Part shown: piece by piece, positions 30,853 to 38,423 of the stretch | How positions within the stretch are numbered: position 1 is the stretch's first letter | How the letters are laid out: every line of letters starts with the position of its first letter | NCBI GenBank assembly: GCA_009780755.1 | Contig: WQZL01000002.1 | Location: 1-38,423 of the forward strand | Length of the DNA: 38,423 nt | Direction of reading: 5' to 3' | From: Promicromonosporaceae bacterium | GTDB taxonomy: Bacteria; Actinomycetota; Actinomycetes; Actinomycetales; Cellulomonadaceae | Position numbers and translations under genes: made by a program | Notes under the pieces: generated by a model | What the model saw: the letters and a program-made list of their open reading frames with translations, nothing else | Databases searched by the model: none | What the model was told of the DNA's origin: nothing

Positions 30853-33800
30853 CTAGTCGGCGGCTGAGTCTGTCGAGGTTTCCTCAACTACCGGGGGAAG
30901 CTCCTCCTCCGGCTCGGATTCTGGCTCTGGGGTGTCACCGTGATCGCCTTCGTCAGTTTCGAGGGTCGGGCACAGCGGCGGGGCTGATAGCTCCGGTTCC
31001 TCGACAGGCTCGCCCGGTTCGGTCTCCGTGAACACTTCTGAGTCGAAGGGTTCGAGGTCTAGCGACGCGAAGGCGAAACGGGGACTGGGAAAACTTGGTG
31101 GCCAGTGTTGAGTTGAGCAGGCGGAGGGATTGCCACTCTTCCAACCGAAGCAGGCTGGCGGGGTTGGCGCGTAGGGGTCCGAGGGGAACATCCAGTTGCC
31201 GGAGGTGGCCGTCGAACATGTGGTCACGTTGTTCTTGTGCAGGGACGGCGTGATCGTGTACGCCTGCGCGGTCCAGGAGCTTGCAAGGTCCGGCTGCTCC
31301 ACGAACAGCGTCGCCAGCAGGTTGACCGCGTTGGCGATTGCGCTGCCGGAGTTGTTCCCTTGGAACTCCACGTGAATGTACGGCTGATAGGTCGATGCGC
31401 CGTCGAAGTCGATCAACGTATACCAGTTGTTGCCGTCTCGGGTCATCTCCACGTAGTCGGTAGTCCGGTCAGCATCGCCCAGGTAGATGCGCAGGGTGCC
31501 GTTCGCGCCGGTTTGGAGATTGCCGCTGAACATGTAGTCCACCCAGGCTTGGGGGAAGGAGACGGTGAGCAGGGCAGGGGAGACGTCGCTGCTGGAGAAG
31601 CTCATCTGCATCGGCATTCGAATGAAGATCTGTGTGTTCGTGCCGCCGGATCCCGCGGTCACCCGATATTCGCCGCCGCCGTTGCCGAGCGTTGTCCAGC
31701 CGATGGTGCCGGTGGTGGTGAAGGCGATGTATGCGCGGCAGGCGGGGATTACGTTCAATGGTGGCATGGTCACCGGATCGCAGGTCCAGATGCCTTGAAT
31801 CGGGTCCCAAACAGGGAAGCAAATGGCCGGAATATCCACGGTGGTCCACCATTCGGCGGTGGATTCCTGAGAGACCGTGAGCTGAAGGTGGTTGATGGTC
31901 GATTCGAGGTTGGCGATGGCGCGGTTGCGGTAGACGCCCTTCTCCTCAAAGCCATCAGTGAAGATATCCTCCAGCATCTCCTGAGTTATCTGCATGGTTT
32001 GTGTGCAGATGACAACGTTCGGCGCCGAGCTTGGGGTCGGTTTTGGTGGCAGCATCCAGTTGCCCTTTGCGTCTTTTAGGTCGCCAACACAGTCGGTGAT
32101 CGGGATCAGGGCGCTTGGATTGCCATCCGCGTAGTGCTTGTTGTCGAACAAGGAGACCAGCGACCACGAGGTCGAATCGGAATGGTTCGCCAGGGTGTAG
32201 GTGAAGGTCACCACGTCATCCGCCTTGTACGTACCATCGGGGGCATTCTTGTGGATCATGATGGGCCACTCGGTGACCGGCACGTTTACGGTTACCGATG
32301 AGCCGCCCACATTCTCGGCCACGGTAACTGCCGCGGTGTTCGAGTGCAGGCCGACGGCGCTCTCCTCACGGGTGACCACCCAGGTAAACAAGCAGGTCAT
32401 TGAGGCCCCGGCGGTCAAGGTGGTGGCCGGACAGGAGACGGCCCGCAGTTGACCATCCGTAGCCACCATGTCGGTAAGGGCGATGCCGGTTAGCGTTGTG
32501 ACGCCGGTATTTGTCACCACATACTCGAAGTTGAGCGTGTCCAGGTAGGACACCTCAGAGCCGGGCAGGTAACTCTTGGTGGCGCCGGTCTCGCCGATGG
32601 TGGCCAAACGCTTGGTCACAGAGATGGACGGCGAGTTCAAGGGGATAGTCAGGGCGACCGAAGCGGCGCCCAGCTCGGCAGTGGTGACCGTTGCGATGTT
32701 TTCGTGGACGCCACGTTGAATCTCCCAGTCGGTAATAGTCCAGTTCTTGGTGCAGGTCAGTGACTGGCCAGTCCCCAAAATGACGGGACTTAGGCTCGAT
32801 GGCGCGCCGCCGGGACAATTCAGCGTCGGCTCCAGGGGGGAGGAGAGGCCCAAAATGTCATCGTCAAGCGAGGTGAGGGTTAGCGGAGTCTCGCCATTAT
32901 TTGTCACCACGATGGTGAAGGCGGCCGAGGTGTAGGTGGAGCTGACGCGTCCGGGGATCGATGTGCCCGGTAGGTACGCCGTGGCCGACCCGCCGGGAAC
33001 CGTCACGGTCGCGGTCTTCGTGATCTGTAGCTCAGGCACCAACGGGACACACACGGTGCAGGGCACCTGTTCGCCGCCCGCCCCAGGGCAAAGCGCGTCG
33101 GCCACCTTTTGCCCGGCGGGGCAGCCGCAGATGGCGGCATTCGCCACCCGGTAGGAGGGAATCGAACACAGGTCAACGATTTCTGATGGCCACTCGACGA
33201 GGATCGTCGCAGAACTGATGTTGTTCGCGCCGTTGGGGTCGCTTATGTCGGTAGAGACGGTGGCGGTGTTCACTACCACGCCCGCGACGGTGGTTAGCGC
33301 CCGAATGTGCAGCGTCTTGGATTGGCCGGGAGCAAGCGATCCGACCAGCCAGACGCCGGTCTCCTCGTTGTAACTGATGGTGTCGGTTCCGGCGAAGGTA
33401 AGTTCGGGCGGCAGCCGGTCGATCACCGTCGCATTATTCACGTACTCACCGGGAACTGAGTTGCTGACGGTGATGGTGTAGATCACGTAGGAGCCGACGA
33501 TGAGCGGGTCGGGCAGCGGGGTGAGGCTCTCCCCGCTGACGGTCTTGCTCACGGCCAGATCGGTTTCGGGCGGCGTTGGGTACTGGCAGCCACCGATGGG
33601 CAGGCCACCGTCGGGATACCACTGCGCAAACCACGGGTTCGGGCTGGCGACCGGCGACCACTCGTAGTCCGTGTCTTCAGGAGCGCACAGACACTCCCAG
33701 GGGTTGCTCGTGACGTAGGCGAGTTCGGGGTCGTAGGCACAGGAAAGGGCAATCGCTTCGCAGTCGCCGTTCAGATTCAGGAACTCGTCCTCCGCGCAGC

Positions 33801-34053
33801 CGGGAGTTACGGGTTTAGGCGGCTTGTATCCGAGCAGGTCTACCGTGCCGAGAGCCAGCTCGTCGGTTTGCGCCCAGCGCGCGTCGGTGAGGCCCGTGCC
33901 GCCGATGAGCGCGGCCAGCAGGGCGACAACCAGCGCGATGCCAACTAGGGCGGAGCGACGGGGGCTGGCAATAAGGTGCACCCGCAGGGCTGGCAGGCTT
34001 CCCGGCGTGAGGCCAGCCCCGCGGGGTGTCTTGGGGGTAGGAATGCTTCTCAT
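30853..34053 (-). CDS. Large SipW-type secreted protein with DUF11 domains
   Basis: A 1066-aa exported protein. The N terminus has a membrane segment (about 34-55) followed by DARWAQTDEL, the same ARWA motif as in two other proteins of this locus, so the local SipW peptidase is the likely processing enzyme. Cys-rich text lies at about 84-150. DUF11-type repeats follow from about 160 (LAVSKTVSG, then ITKTATVTV and ISVTKRLAT) with regular NTATV/NIATV ends. The last 70 residues are acidic and Pro-rich with no LPxTG and no hydrophobic tail. It may be a matrix or fibre-associated protein. The start overlaps the previous stop (ATGA), so it is co-translated with the 209-aa protein. Confidence 0.85.
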   Translation of the reverse strand: MRSIPTPKTPRGAGLTPGSLPALRVHLIASPRRSALVGIALVVALLAALIGGTGLTDARWAQTDELALGTVDLLGYKPPKPVTPGCAEDEFLNLNGDCEAIALSCAYDPELAYVTSNPWECLCAPEDTDYEWSPVASPNPWFAQWYPDGGLPIGGCQYPTPPETDLAVSKTVSGESLTPLPDPLIVGSYVIYTITVSNSVPGEYVNNATVIDRLPPELTFAGTDTISYNEETGVWLVGSLAPGQSKTLHIRALTTVAGVVVNTATVSTDISDPNGANNISSATILVEWPSEIVDLCSIPSYRVANAAICGCPAGQKVADALCPGAGGEQVPCTVCVPLVPELQITKTATVTVPGGSATAYLPGTSIPGRVSSTYTSAAFTIVVTNNGETPLTLTSLDDDILGLSSPLEPTLNCPGGAPSSLSPVILGTGQSLTCTKNWTITDWEIQRGVHENIATVTTAELGAASVALTIPLNSPSISVTKRLATIGETGATKSYLPGSEVSYLDTLNFEYVVTNTGVTTLTGIALTDMVATDGQLRAVSCPATTLTAGASMTCLFTWVVTREESAVGLHSNTAAVTVAENVGGSSVTVNVPVTEWPIMIHKNAPDGTYKADDVVTFTYTLANHSDSTSWSLVSLFDNKHYADGNPSALIPITDCVGDLKDAKGNWMLPPKPTPSSAPNVVICTQTMQITQEMLEDIFTDGFEEKGVYRNRAIANLESTINHLQLTVSQESTAEWWTTVDIPAICFPVWDPIQGIWTCDPVTMPPLNVIPACRAYIAFTTTGTIGWTTLGNGGGEYRVTAGSGGTNTQIFIRMPMQMSFSSSDVSPALLTVSFPQAWVDYMFSGNLQTGANGTLRIYLGDADRTTDYVEMTRDGNNWYTLIDFDGASTYQPYIHVEFQGNNSGSAIANAVNLLATLFVEQPDLASSWTAQAYTITPSLHKNNVTTCSTATSGNWMFPSDPYAPTPPACFGWKSGNPSACSTQHWPPSFPSPRFAFASLDLEPFDSEVFTETEPGEPVEEPELSAPPLCPTLETDEGDHGDTPEPESEPEEELPPVVEETSTDSAAD

Positions 34054-34679
34054 GATCCACGCACCTGCACTATGTCAATGAGATGGGTACCCAGAGAGAT
34101 CGAGCAAACCTGCTCGCCCTCCCAGGTAACGGACGACATCTCCACGGCCACATCGATCACGAGGGTGTCTTGCGGACCGAAGGGCACGGAGCTGACGTAC
34201 TCGTAATCGAGGTCGAGCCATTCTGCACAGCCTGGGGCCAGCGTGGGCGCCTGTTGGATGCGAACGGAATGCACCTGCGCGCGCAGGTGTTCGCCCACGA
34301 ATGCGCTGCCCGCACCCAGACGAATCGGGTAGATGCCGCGAACCTGCGCGCCGGAGCCAAGGGGGTAGGTACCCAGGTTTATCGGTAGCCCGCCAACCGC
34401 CGCGTCGTAAGGCCCGGCCGCCTGGCAACCCTCCGGGATGGGGCAGCGCGGCTGAGTCTCGCCCAGGTGATACCACTGGCCTTCGGCTTGCGGCTGGAGG
34501 TTCCAGCGTCCGGAGCTGATGGTCACAGAATCGGTGACGGAAATCTCATAGTCCCCGGCCCAACGGGCCTGGGTTGCCTGGGAGGCGGCGAGCATGACGA
34601 TAGCCACCGCCACGCACAAGGCGCCCAGCATTAGGCGCCGGTACGTGACCGGTTTGCGGATTCGTCGCTCGTTTCGCAT
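34050..34679 (-). CDS. SipW-type secreted protein (alternate signal peptide)
   Basis: A 209-aa protein with a basic N terminus, hydrophobic segment (about 16-33) and TQARWAG (about 36-41), the shared processing motif. A beta-rich domain follows, with three Cys and a GTYPLGSGAQVRGIYPIRLG block. GGGGAAAGG lies just before the ATG. It lies between the SipW gene and the large DUF11 protein. By analogy with TasA/TapA-type loci it would be a minor or linking matrix component. No closer family is recognised. Confidence 0.8.
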   Translation of the reverse strand: MRNERRIRKPVTYRRLMLGALCVAVAIVMLAASQATQARWAGDYEISVTDSVTISSGRWNLQPQAEGQWYHLGETQPRCPIPEGCQAAGPYDAAVGGLPINLGTYPLGSGAQVRGIYPIRLGAGSAFVGEHLRAQVHSVRIQQAPTLAPGCAEWLDLDYEYVSSVPFGPQDTLVIDVAVEMSSVTWEGEQVCSISLGTHLIDIVQVRGS

Positions 34680-34689
34680 GGCCTTTCCC

Positions 34690-35388
34690 CTAGATGGCGT
34701 ATTCCGGCTCGATGATCTTGGCGTAGCGCGGCATCAGGTACCAGCACGCGGCGAGCGCCAGCCCGCCAGCCACGATGAGGGCCACGGTTTGCATGTCAGT
34801 TTGCGTCTGGATGCGGTTTAGTACGTGCCCCACCCAGGGCACGGTGTACATGACCTTGCCCTTGATGGCGCGGGCGGGCACCACCGCGTCGGCGACATTG
34901 TTGTTATCGCCCTTGGTTTGCACGGTGCAGGTCTCGTACTTGACATCCTCACCGATGGTGTTGCCCTTATCGGTGGTGTTCACGGCGATGACGCGATGGG
35001 TGACCAGGGTGGCGTCATCGGTTTCGGGCATAAACGTGACCACATCGCCTACCGCGATGTTCTCGCAGACCTCGTGCGCCTTGATGCCCTTGACGGCGAC
35101 GACATCGCCGGGGTTGATGGCTGGTTGCATCGAACCGGTGAGTACGGTAAGCCCGGCGCCAGCCTGGGCCTGCGGAATCACGTAGATCAGGATCGCTACG
35201 ACTACCACCAGGATCGCCGTCGCCCAGAAGAGTCCGGCGAGGGTGCGTTTAGTCACCTTCTGCCACAGCGGCACGGGCTTGCGCGTATAGGTCACGGGCG
35301 GTGGCTCGGTGGCCCCGCCCGCCGCAGCCGCGGCGGGATCGGGGGGCACGGGGAACCAGTGGCTCAATGAGTGGATGCTTGTATTCAT
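34690..35388 (-). CDS. sipW: SipW-like signal peptidase I (ER/archaeal type)
   Basis: A 232-aa membrane peptidase. It has membrane helices at about 50-71 and 205-225. The catalytic Ser is in TGSMQP (Ser86), the general-base position is His in LVTHRVI (His131) rather than Lys, and Asp lies in KGDNN (Asp161). This Ser/His pattern marks the SipW class, which processes special substrates such as TasA. Its likely substrates are the three ARWA-bearing proteins encoded beside it. No strong RBS is seen: only AAGG in the 14-nt direct repeats directly before the start. Confidence 0.92.
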   Translation of the reverse strand: MNTSIHSLSHWFPVPPDPAAAAAGGATEPPPVTYTRKPVPLWQKVTKRTLAGLFWATAILVVVVAILIYVIPQAQAGAGLTVLTGSMQPAINPGDVVAVKGIKAHEVCENIAVGDVVTFMPETDDATLVTHRVIAVNTTDKGNTIGEDVKYETCTVQTKGDNNNVADAVVPARAIKGKVMYTVPWVGHVLNRIQTQTDMQTVALIVAGGLALAACWYLMPRYAKIIEPEYAI

Positions 35389-35421
35389 GGCCGGGAAGCC
35401 TTTCAGTGGCCGGGAAGCCTT
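35389..35421. repeat. 14-nt direct repeats at the sipW start
   Basis: GGCCGGGAAGCCTT occurs at 35389-35402 and 35408-35421, separated by 5 nt. One copy touches the sipW start codon. It may be a slipped duplication of the ribosome-binding region. Confidence 0.75.
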
Positions 35422-35427
35422 ACGGTT

Positions 35428-35458
35428 GTGGGGTGGACGGACCTTCCGCCCACCCCAC
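35428..35458 (-). terminator. Strong hairpin between the first substrate gene and sipW
   Basis: A 14-bp stem (GTGGGGTGGGCGGA / TCCGTCCACCCCAC, one G-T pair) with a 3-nt loop, 10 nt after the stop of the 242-aa protein. Without a T-run it probably stops only part of transcription, giving more of the first gene than of sipW. Confidence 0.65.
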
Positions 35459-35468
35459 TAGTTGATGG

Positions 35469-36197
35469 TTATCGGGTCTGAACCACGGTCACCTTTATGC
35501 CGGTGATGGTCAGCGCGCCGGTTAAGGTCAGCGAGTTGCCAGCGGCGGCGTCATGGTGAGCGGGGGAGTCCGCAATATCGTCGCCAAAGGCGTACTCGAT
35601 CACGATGGCAATCTCGCCTTCGGCGAGGGGGCCGTCGTCGTCGGGTCCCCAGTCCTCGTCGAGCCAGGTGTATGGGGTCACGGTTATCGTGTCGCCCCAC
35701 GCGGCGAAGGAGGCGGGTGCCATCTCGATGTTGTCCCACACCGCGCCTTCAACCTCGACAACGAGGTGTTCACCGACTAGGTCGATGTCGGCATCAGCGG
35801 GTAAGGCAATCGCGAAAATACCGGTGAGTTGATCGCCTGGCACGACGGCAAAGTCGGCGAGCGTGATCTCTAGGCCACCGTTGTTGGCATCGGCCGGCAT
35901 ATCCAGCCAGTCGCCATAATCGGCATCGCCAATCCAGTCATTGCCCTGCGGCTCAAAGGTGTCATCCGTCACTTCTGCTGAGGTGTCGAACCAGCCAAGA
36001 AGGGAGATATCGCCCTCCTGGTCATTGAGCGTCCAGCTACCGGAGAAGATGGTTGGGTCGCTGACGCCGGTGAACAGTAGGTCTGCTTCCTCAGCCCAGC
36101 GAGCAAACGTACTGGCCCCGCCGAGCAGCACGGCCACGGCTGCCGCCGCGCAAAGTCCCGCTTTCGCCTTGGAGGGCTTGCGGATCGTTGTCTTCAT
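35469..36197 (-). CDS. SipW-dependent secreted protein, TasA-like (alternate signal peptide)
   Basis: A 242-aa protein starting MKTTIRKPSK, chosen because GAGAGG lies 8 nt upstream. The open frame to 36371 would add 58 unlikely residues. It has a hydrophobic segment (about 13-30) and FARWAEEADL (31-40). This fits the actinobacterial alternate-type signal peptide family exported by SipW. The mature part is acidic (many Asp/Glu) and beta-rich. First in the locus and followed by a strong hairpin, it is probably the most abundant product, perhaps the main fibre or matrix protein. Confidence 0.85.
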   Translation of the reverse strand: MKTTIRKPSKAKAGLCAAAAVAVLLGGASTFARWAEEADLLFTGVSDPTIFSGSWTLNDQEGDISLLGWFDTSAEVTDDTFEPQGNDWIGDADYGDWLDMPADANNGGLEITLADFAVVPGDQLTGIFAIALPADADIDLVGEHLVVEVEGAVWDNIEMAPASFAAWGDTITVTPYTWLDEDWGPDDDGPLAEGEIAIVIEYAFGDDIADSPAHHDAAAGNSLTLTGALTITGIKVTVVQTR

Positions 36198-36396
36198 GAT
36201 CTTGCCTCTCAGTTGAGTGGACGCGGGAGCGTCCGTTGGCGCTACCCAACCCTTGGTGGCGCAATCTGAAAAGTCATCTGTCGCCAAAAGTCGCTCTTTT
36301 TCAGAATTGGCGCCCCCTGATCGATAGAACCGCTCGGCGAAGCGGTGACGACTCTCACACTCGCGCGTCACCTCTCCCGGTGATTCACCGCTCTGC
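36198..36396 (-). promoter_or_regulatory. Structured leader of the SipW locus
   Basis: Several inverted repeats occur upstream of the 242-aa gene: GGACGC/GCGTCC (36219-36234), CTGAAAAG/CTTTTTCAG (36266-36304) and ACCGCT/AGCGGT (36329-36346). They may be operators or a folded 5' untranslated region. I do not recognise a known riboswitch. Confidence 0.4.
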
Positions 36397-36399
36397 GGC

Positions 36400-36496
36400 T
36401 GGTTGAGTAGGCCGACGAAGGAGGCCGTGTCGAAACTACTTGACGTACGGTTGGTGGTTTCGACATGTCGGGCCTGGCGACCCTCCTACTCAACCA
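36400..36496. repeat. REP-like inverted repeat
   Basis: A perfect 12-bp outer pair TGGTTGAGTAGG (36400-36411) / CCTACTCAACCA (36485-36496) and an inner pair TGTCGAAAC (36428-36436) / GTTTCGACA (36457-36465). Elements with GGTTGAGTAGG and TCGAAAC are, from memory, dispersed repeats in actinobacterial genomes. It lies between divergent genes. Confidence 0.7.
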
Positions 36497-36542
36497 CCCG
36501 GTTTGGTGCCGGATGAGGATTTGTGTGGGGTGGCCCAGGCGG

Positions 36543-36548
36543 TAGCCT
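36543..36548 (+). promoter_or_regulatory. -10 box of a leaderless promoter
   Basis: TAGCCT lies 6 nt before the ATG at 36555, so the transcript should begin at the start codon. There is no clear -35 and no RBS. Confidence 0.5.
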
Positions 36549-36554
36549 GTGGTC

Positions 36555-36893
36555 ATGAGCGCTGAAAAGTCTGGCCGGGATGTTGTTTTGGAGATTGGTG
36601 ATCGCGTGCGCGCCGGGGTATCCGTGACGCATGGCGAGAAGGTGGTGATGGGTGACGCCGAGATTCTGCCCGTCGCCGCGACCGCCTACGGTTTCGGCGG
36701 CGGCGGAGACAACAACGGCAACGGCGGAGGCGGCGGTGGAAGCTGGTCGCTGCCGTTTGGCGCCTGGATCACTCGGGACGGCAAGACCGTGTTTGAGCCT
36801 AACTCCGTGGTGATAACGGTGGCCTCGATTCCGCTGCTCTGCGTCATCGGGCGCTCTGTTGTTCGCATCATCAAGGCGGTCCGCGCTCGCTGA
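36555..36893 (+). CDS. GerW/YtfJ-like protein
   Basis: A 112-aa protein. Residues about 8-45 (IGDRVRAGVSVTHGEKVV, then AEILPVAATAYGFGGGGD) and the following Gly/Asn-rich stretch match the spore YtfJ/GerW family pattern, which is also found in non-sporulating actinobacteria. A membrane segment (VVITVASIPLLCVIGRSVV) ends the protein. Function in this group is unknown. It is followed after 16 nt by the NUDIX gene. Confidence 0.75.
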   Translation: MSAEKSGRDVVLEIGDRVRAGVSVTHGEKVVMGDAEILPVAATAYGFGGGGDNNGNGGGGGGSWSLPFGAWITRDGKTVFEPNSVVITVASIPLLCVIGRSVVRIIKAVRAR

Positions 36894-36909
36894 GCTAGGG
36901 TTACCGCTC

Positions 36910-37299
36910 GTGGATGATGTGATTCGGGTGGCCGCCATGCTGTTGCGCGACGAGGCCGGGCGGGTGTTGACCGTGCGAAAGCAGGGCACCGAACGATTCA
37001 TGCACCCCGGGGGAAAACCGGAGCCAGGGGAGAGCTATTTCGCCACCGCGCTGCGGGAATGTCGCGAGGAGCTAGGCGTCGAACTCGACGCCAGCCGGGT
37101 GCGCCCGGTGGGAGTCTTTACCGCCGAGGCCGCAAACGAACCCGGCTACACCTGCGAAGGTACCTTCTTCGAGTACATCGAGCCGCTGCCCATCGAACCC
37201 GCCGCCTCTGCCGAGATTGCCGAGATTCGTTGGGTAGATCCGGCCAACCTCCCGCCCAATATCGCCCCGCTAGCCACGGTTGTGCTGGCGGCGATCTGA
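36910..37299 (+). CDS. NUDIX hydrolase
   Basis: A 129-aa protein with a complete NUDIX box, GKPEPGE then seven residues then RECREELGV, which binds metal and cleaves nucleoside diphosphate-X compounds. The start is GTG (MDDVIRVAAM), with TAGGG about 9 nt upstream. An ATG at 36859 would overlap the previous gene. Substrate unknown. It probably forms an operon with the GerW-like gene. Confidence 0.9.
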   Translation: MDDVIRVAAMLLRDEAGRVLTVRKQGTERFMHPGGKPEPGESYFATALRECREELGVELDASRVRPVGVFTAEAANEPGYTCEGTFFEYIEPLPIEPAASAEIAEIRWVDPANLPPNIAPLATVVLAAI

Positions 37300-37346
37300 G
37301 ATCGGTCGCGGCCTGGCCAACTGCGCTGCCCGGCAGCGCAACAGCC

Positions 37347-37352
37347 TAGACT
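37347..37352 (+). promoter_or_regulatory. -10 box of a leaderless fmt promoter
   Basis: TAGACT lies 6 nt before the GTG start of fmt, the same spacing as at 30043 and 36555. No RBS is present. Confidence 0.55.
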
Positions 37353-37358
37353 GCGTGC

Positions 37359-38327
37359 GTGCGTTTGCTATTTGCTGGAACCCCCGAGGCGGCCATCCCC
37401 TCCCTGGCGGCACTGATCGCCTCCAATCATGAGGTGGTGGCCGTTCTCACCCGCCCCGATGCTCCGGTTGGGCGCCGCAGGCGGTTGACGCCATCGCCCG
37501 TGCGCGTCGTCGCCGAGGCTGCCGGGATTCCCGTGTGCACCGATGTGCCGCGCGGTGATGAGTTCGTAACCTGGCTACGTGGCCTGGCCATAGATGCCGC
37601 ACCCGTTGTCGCCTATGGGCATCTGCTGCGCCCCGAGGTACTCGCTGCACTGCCCTTTGGCTGGGTGAACCTGCATTTCTCTTTGCTGCCCGCCTGGCGC
37701 GGTGCCGCCCCCGTGCAGCGCGCCATCATCGCTGGCGACGAGGTGACCGGCGCCACCACTTTCCTGCTCGATGAGGGCATGGATACCGGCCCGACGCTGG
37801 GCGTGATGACCGAGAGCATCAGGGAACGCGACACCTCCGGTGACCTGTTGGTTCGTCTCGCCGCCGCCGGGGCCGAGCTGCTGGTCAAGACGCTTGACGC
37901 GCTGGAGGCCGGGGCATTATCGCCCGCTCCGCAACCATCGGAGGGGGTATCGCTCGCGCCCAAGCTGCTGCCAGATGACGCCTTCATCGACTTCCAAATC
38001 CCGGCGGTGGCCATTGATCGACTAATTCGGGGCTGCACGCCGGCGCCCGGTGCCTGGACGATGCACCCGGAGGGTTGGCGCTTGGGTCTTGGGCCGGTGA
38101 CGCCGCAGCCCGACGTTGTTGACCTGGCACCGGGTGAGGTATGGGCGGGTAAGCGCTCTGTGCTGGTTGGCACCATCACCTGCGCCGTCGAACTTGGCCT
38201 CGTTCAACCATTCGGTAGGAAGCCAATGCCCGCCGCCGACTGGGCGCGCGGAGCAGTCAAGGCGACCCACTACACACGAAACTTGTTTGCCAACCACCGG
38301 CTGGGCCAGGCTCTGAGGCCGGACTAA
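37359..38327 (+). CDS. fmt: Methionyl-tRNA formyltransferase
   Basis: A 322-aa enzyme that formylates initiator Met-tRNA with 10-formyltetrahydrofolate. It begins MRLLFAGTPE (GTG start), contains the catalytic-site text NLHFSLLPAWRGAAPVQ with Asn and His, and LDEGMDTGP in the formyltransferase core (about 1-200). The C-terminal tRNA-binding domain is at about 205-320. Its length is normal. The next gene starts 22 nt after its stop, consistent with the common fmt-rsmB order. Confidence 0.97.
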   Translation: MRLLFAGTPEAAIPSLAALIASNHEVVAVLTRPDAPVGRRRRLTPSPVRVVAEAAGIPVCTDVPRGDEFVTWLRGLAIDAAPVVAYGHLLRPEVLAALPFGWVNLHFSLLPAWRGAAPVQRAIIAGDEVTGATTFLLDEGMDTGPTLGVMTESIRERDTSGDLLVRLAAAGAELLVKTLDALEAGALSPAPQPSEGVSLAPKLLPDDAFIDFQIPAVAIDRLIRGCTPAPGAWTMHPEGWRLGLGPVTPQPDVVDLAPGEVWAGKRSVLVGTITCAVELGLVQPFGRKPMPAADWARGAVKATHYTRNLFANHRLGQALRPD

Positions 38328-38349
38328 CTATTGGAGCGGAAAAGAAAAG

Positions 38350-38423
38350 ATGAGTGAACAACGCAGGCAACCACCAAGGCAGCGCGACGACCGCCGCGAC
38401 TTACCAGATCGCCGGGATCAGCA
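38350..38423 (+). CDS. Start of a probable 16S rRNA methyltransferase (partial)
   Basis: ATG preceded by a purine-rich stretch (GGAGCGGAAAAGAAAAG). The 24 visible residues are basic and disordered (SEQRRQPPRQRDDRRD). Actinobacterial RsmB proteins often have such N termini and follow fmt. The visible part alone cannot prove it. Confidence 0.5.
   Translation, partial: MSEQRRQPPRQRDDRRDLPDRRDQ

Overview
This window comes from a high-G+C Gram-positive bacterium (Actinomycetota). The signs are GC-rich codon use, GTG and TTG starts, leaderless promoters (a -10 box about 7 nt before the start codon), an SCO6880-type conjugation module, an actinobacterial SipW/alternate-signal-peptide locus, and the order NUDIX-fmt-(rsmB-like). 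I cannot name the genus from sequence reading alone.

Positions 1-30425 look like most of an integrated conjugative element lying against the 3' end of a tRNA-Arg(TCT) gene (30353-30425, minus strand). Nearly everything is transcribed leftward. From the tRNA inward there is a divergent pair of DNA-binding regulators (29343-30414), a block of small and hypothetical genes (24115-29346), a winged-helix replication-initiator-like gene (22582-23940), and a complete-looking type IV secretion block (11895-22070). That block holds a VanY/transglycosylase wall hydrolase, a VirB8-like anchored protein, two VirB2-like small membrane proteins, a TrbL/VirB6-like protein, an SCO6880 protein, a VirB4-like ATPase, a separate membrane protein and a soluble VirD4-type coupling protein. 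A surface module follows (DUF4913-like protein, bitopic coiled-coil protein, SLH-domain protein, 2189-aa LPVTG-anchored adhesin), and then an SSB. No integrase, relaxase or second attachment site is visible, so the element continues left of position 1.

The most unusual structure is in 24.5-29.1 kb. Three plus-strand genes (24764, 28076, 28867) run against the operon. Each is preceded by a homologous leader ending exactly at its start codon: 110 nt in two cases, 122 nt in the third, with 73 nt identical between two copies, a stem-loop, and a CCTGCAC box exactly 26 nt before each start. Each lies head-to-head with a minus-strand gene, and the antisense frame stays open through all three. This suggests a repeated gene cassette with a common bidirectional control region. 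A separate candidate antisense RNA, with a strong plus-strand terminator (24237-24262), lies upstream of the replication-like gene.

Positions 30426-38423 are ordinary chromosome: an NTF2-like protein, a SipW signal-peptidase locus with three substrates sharing an ARWA motif at the signal-peptide end, a REP-like inverted repeat, a GerW/YtfJ-like protein, a NUDIX hydrolase, fmt and the start of a probable rsmB.
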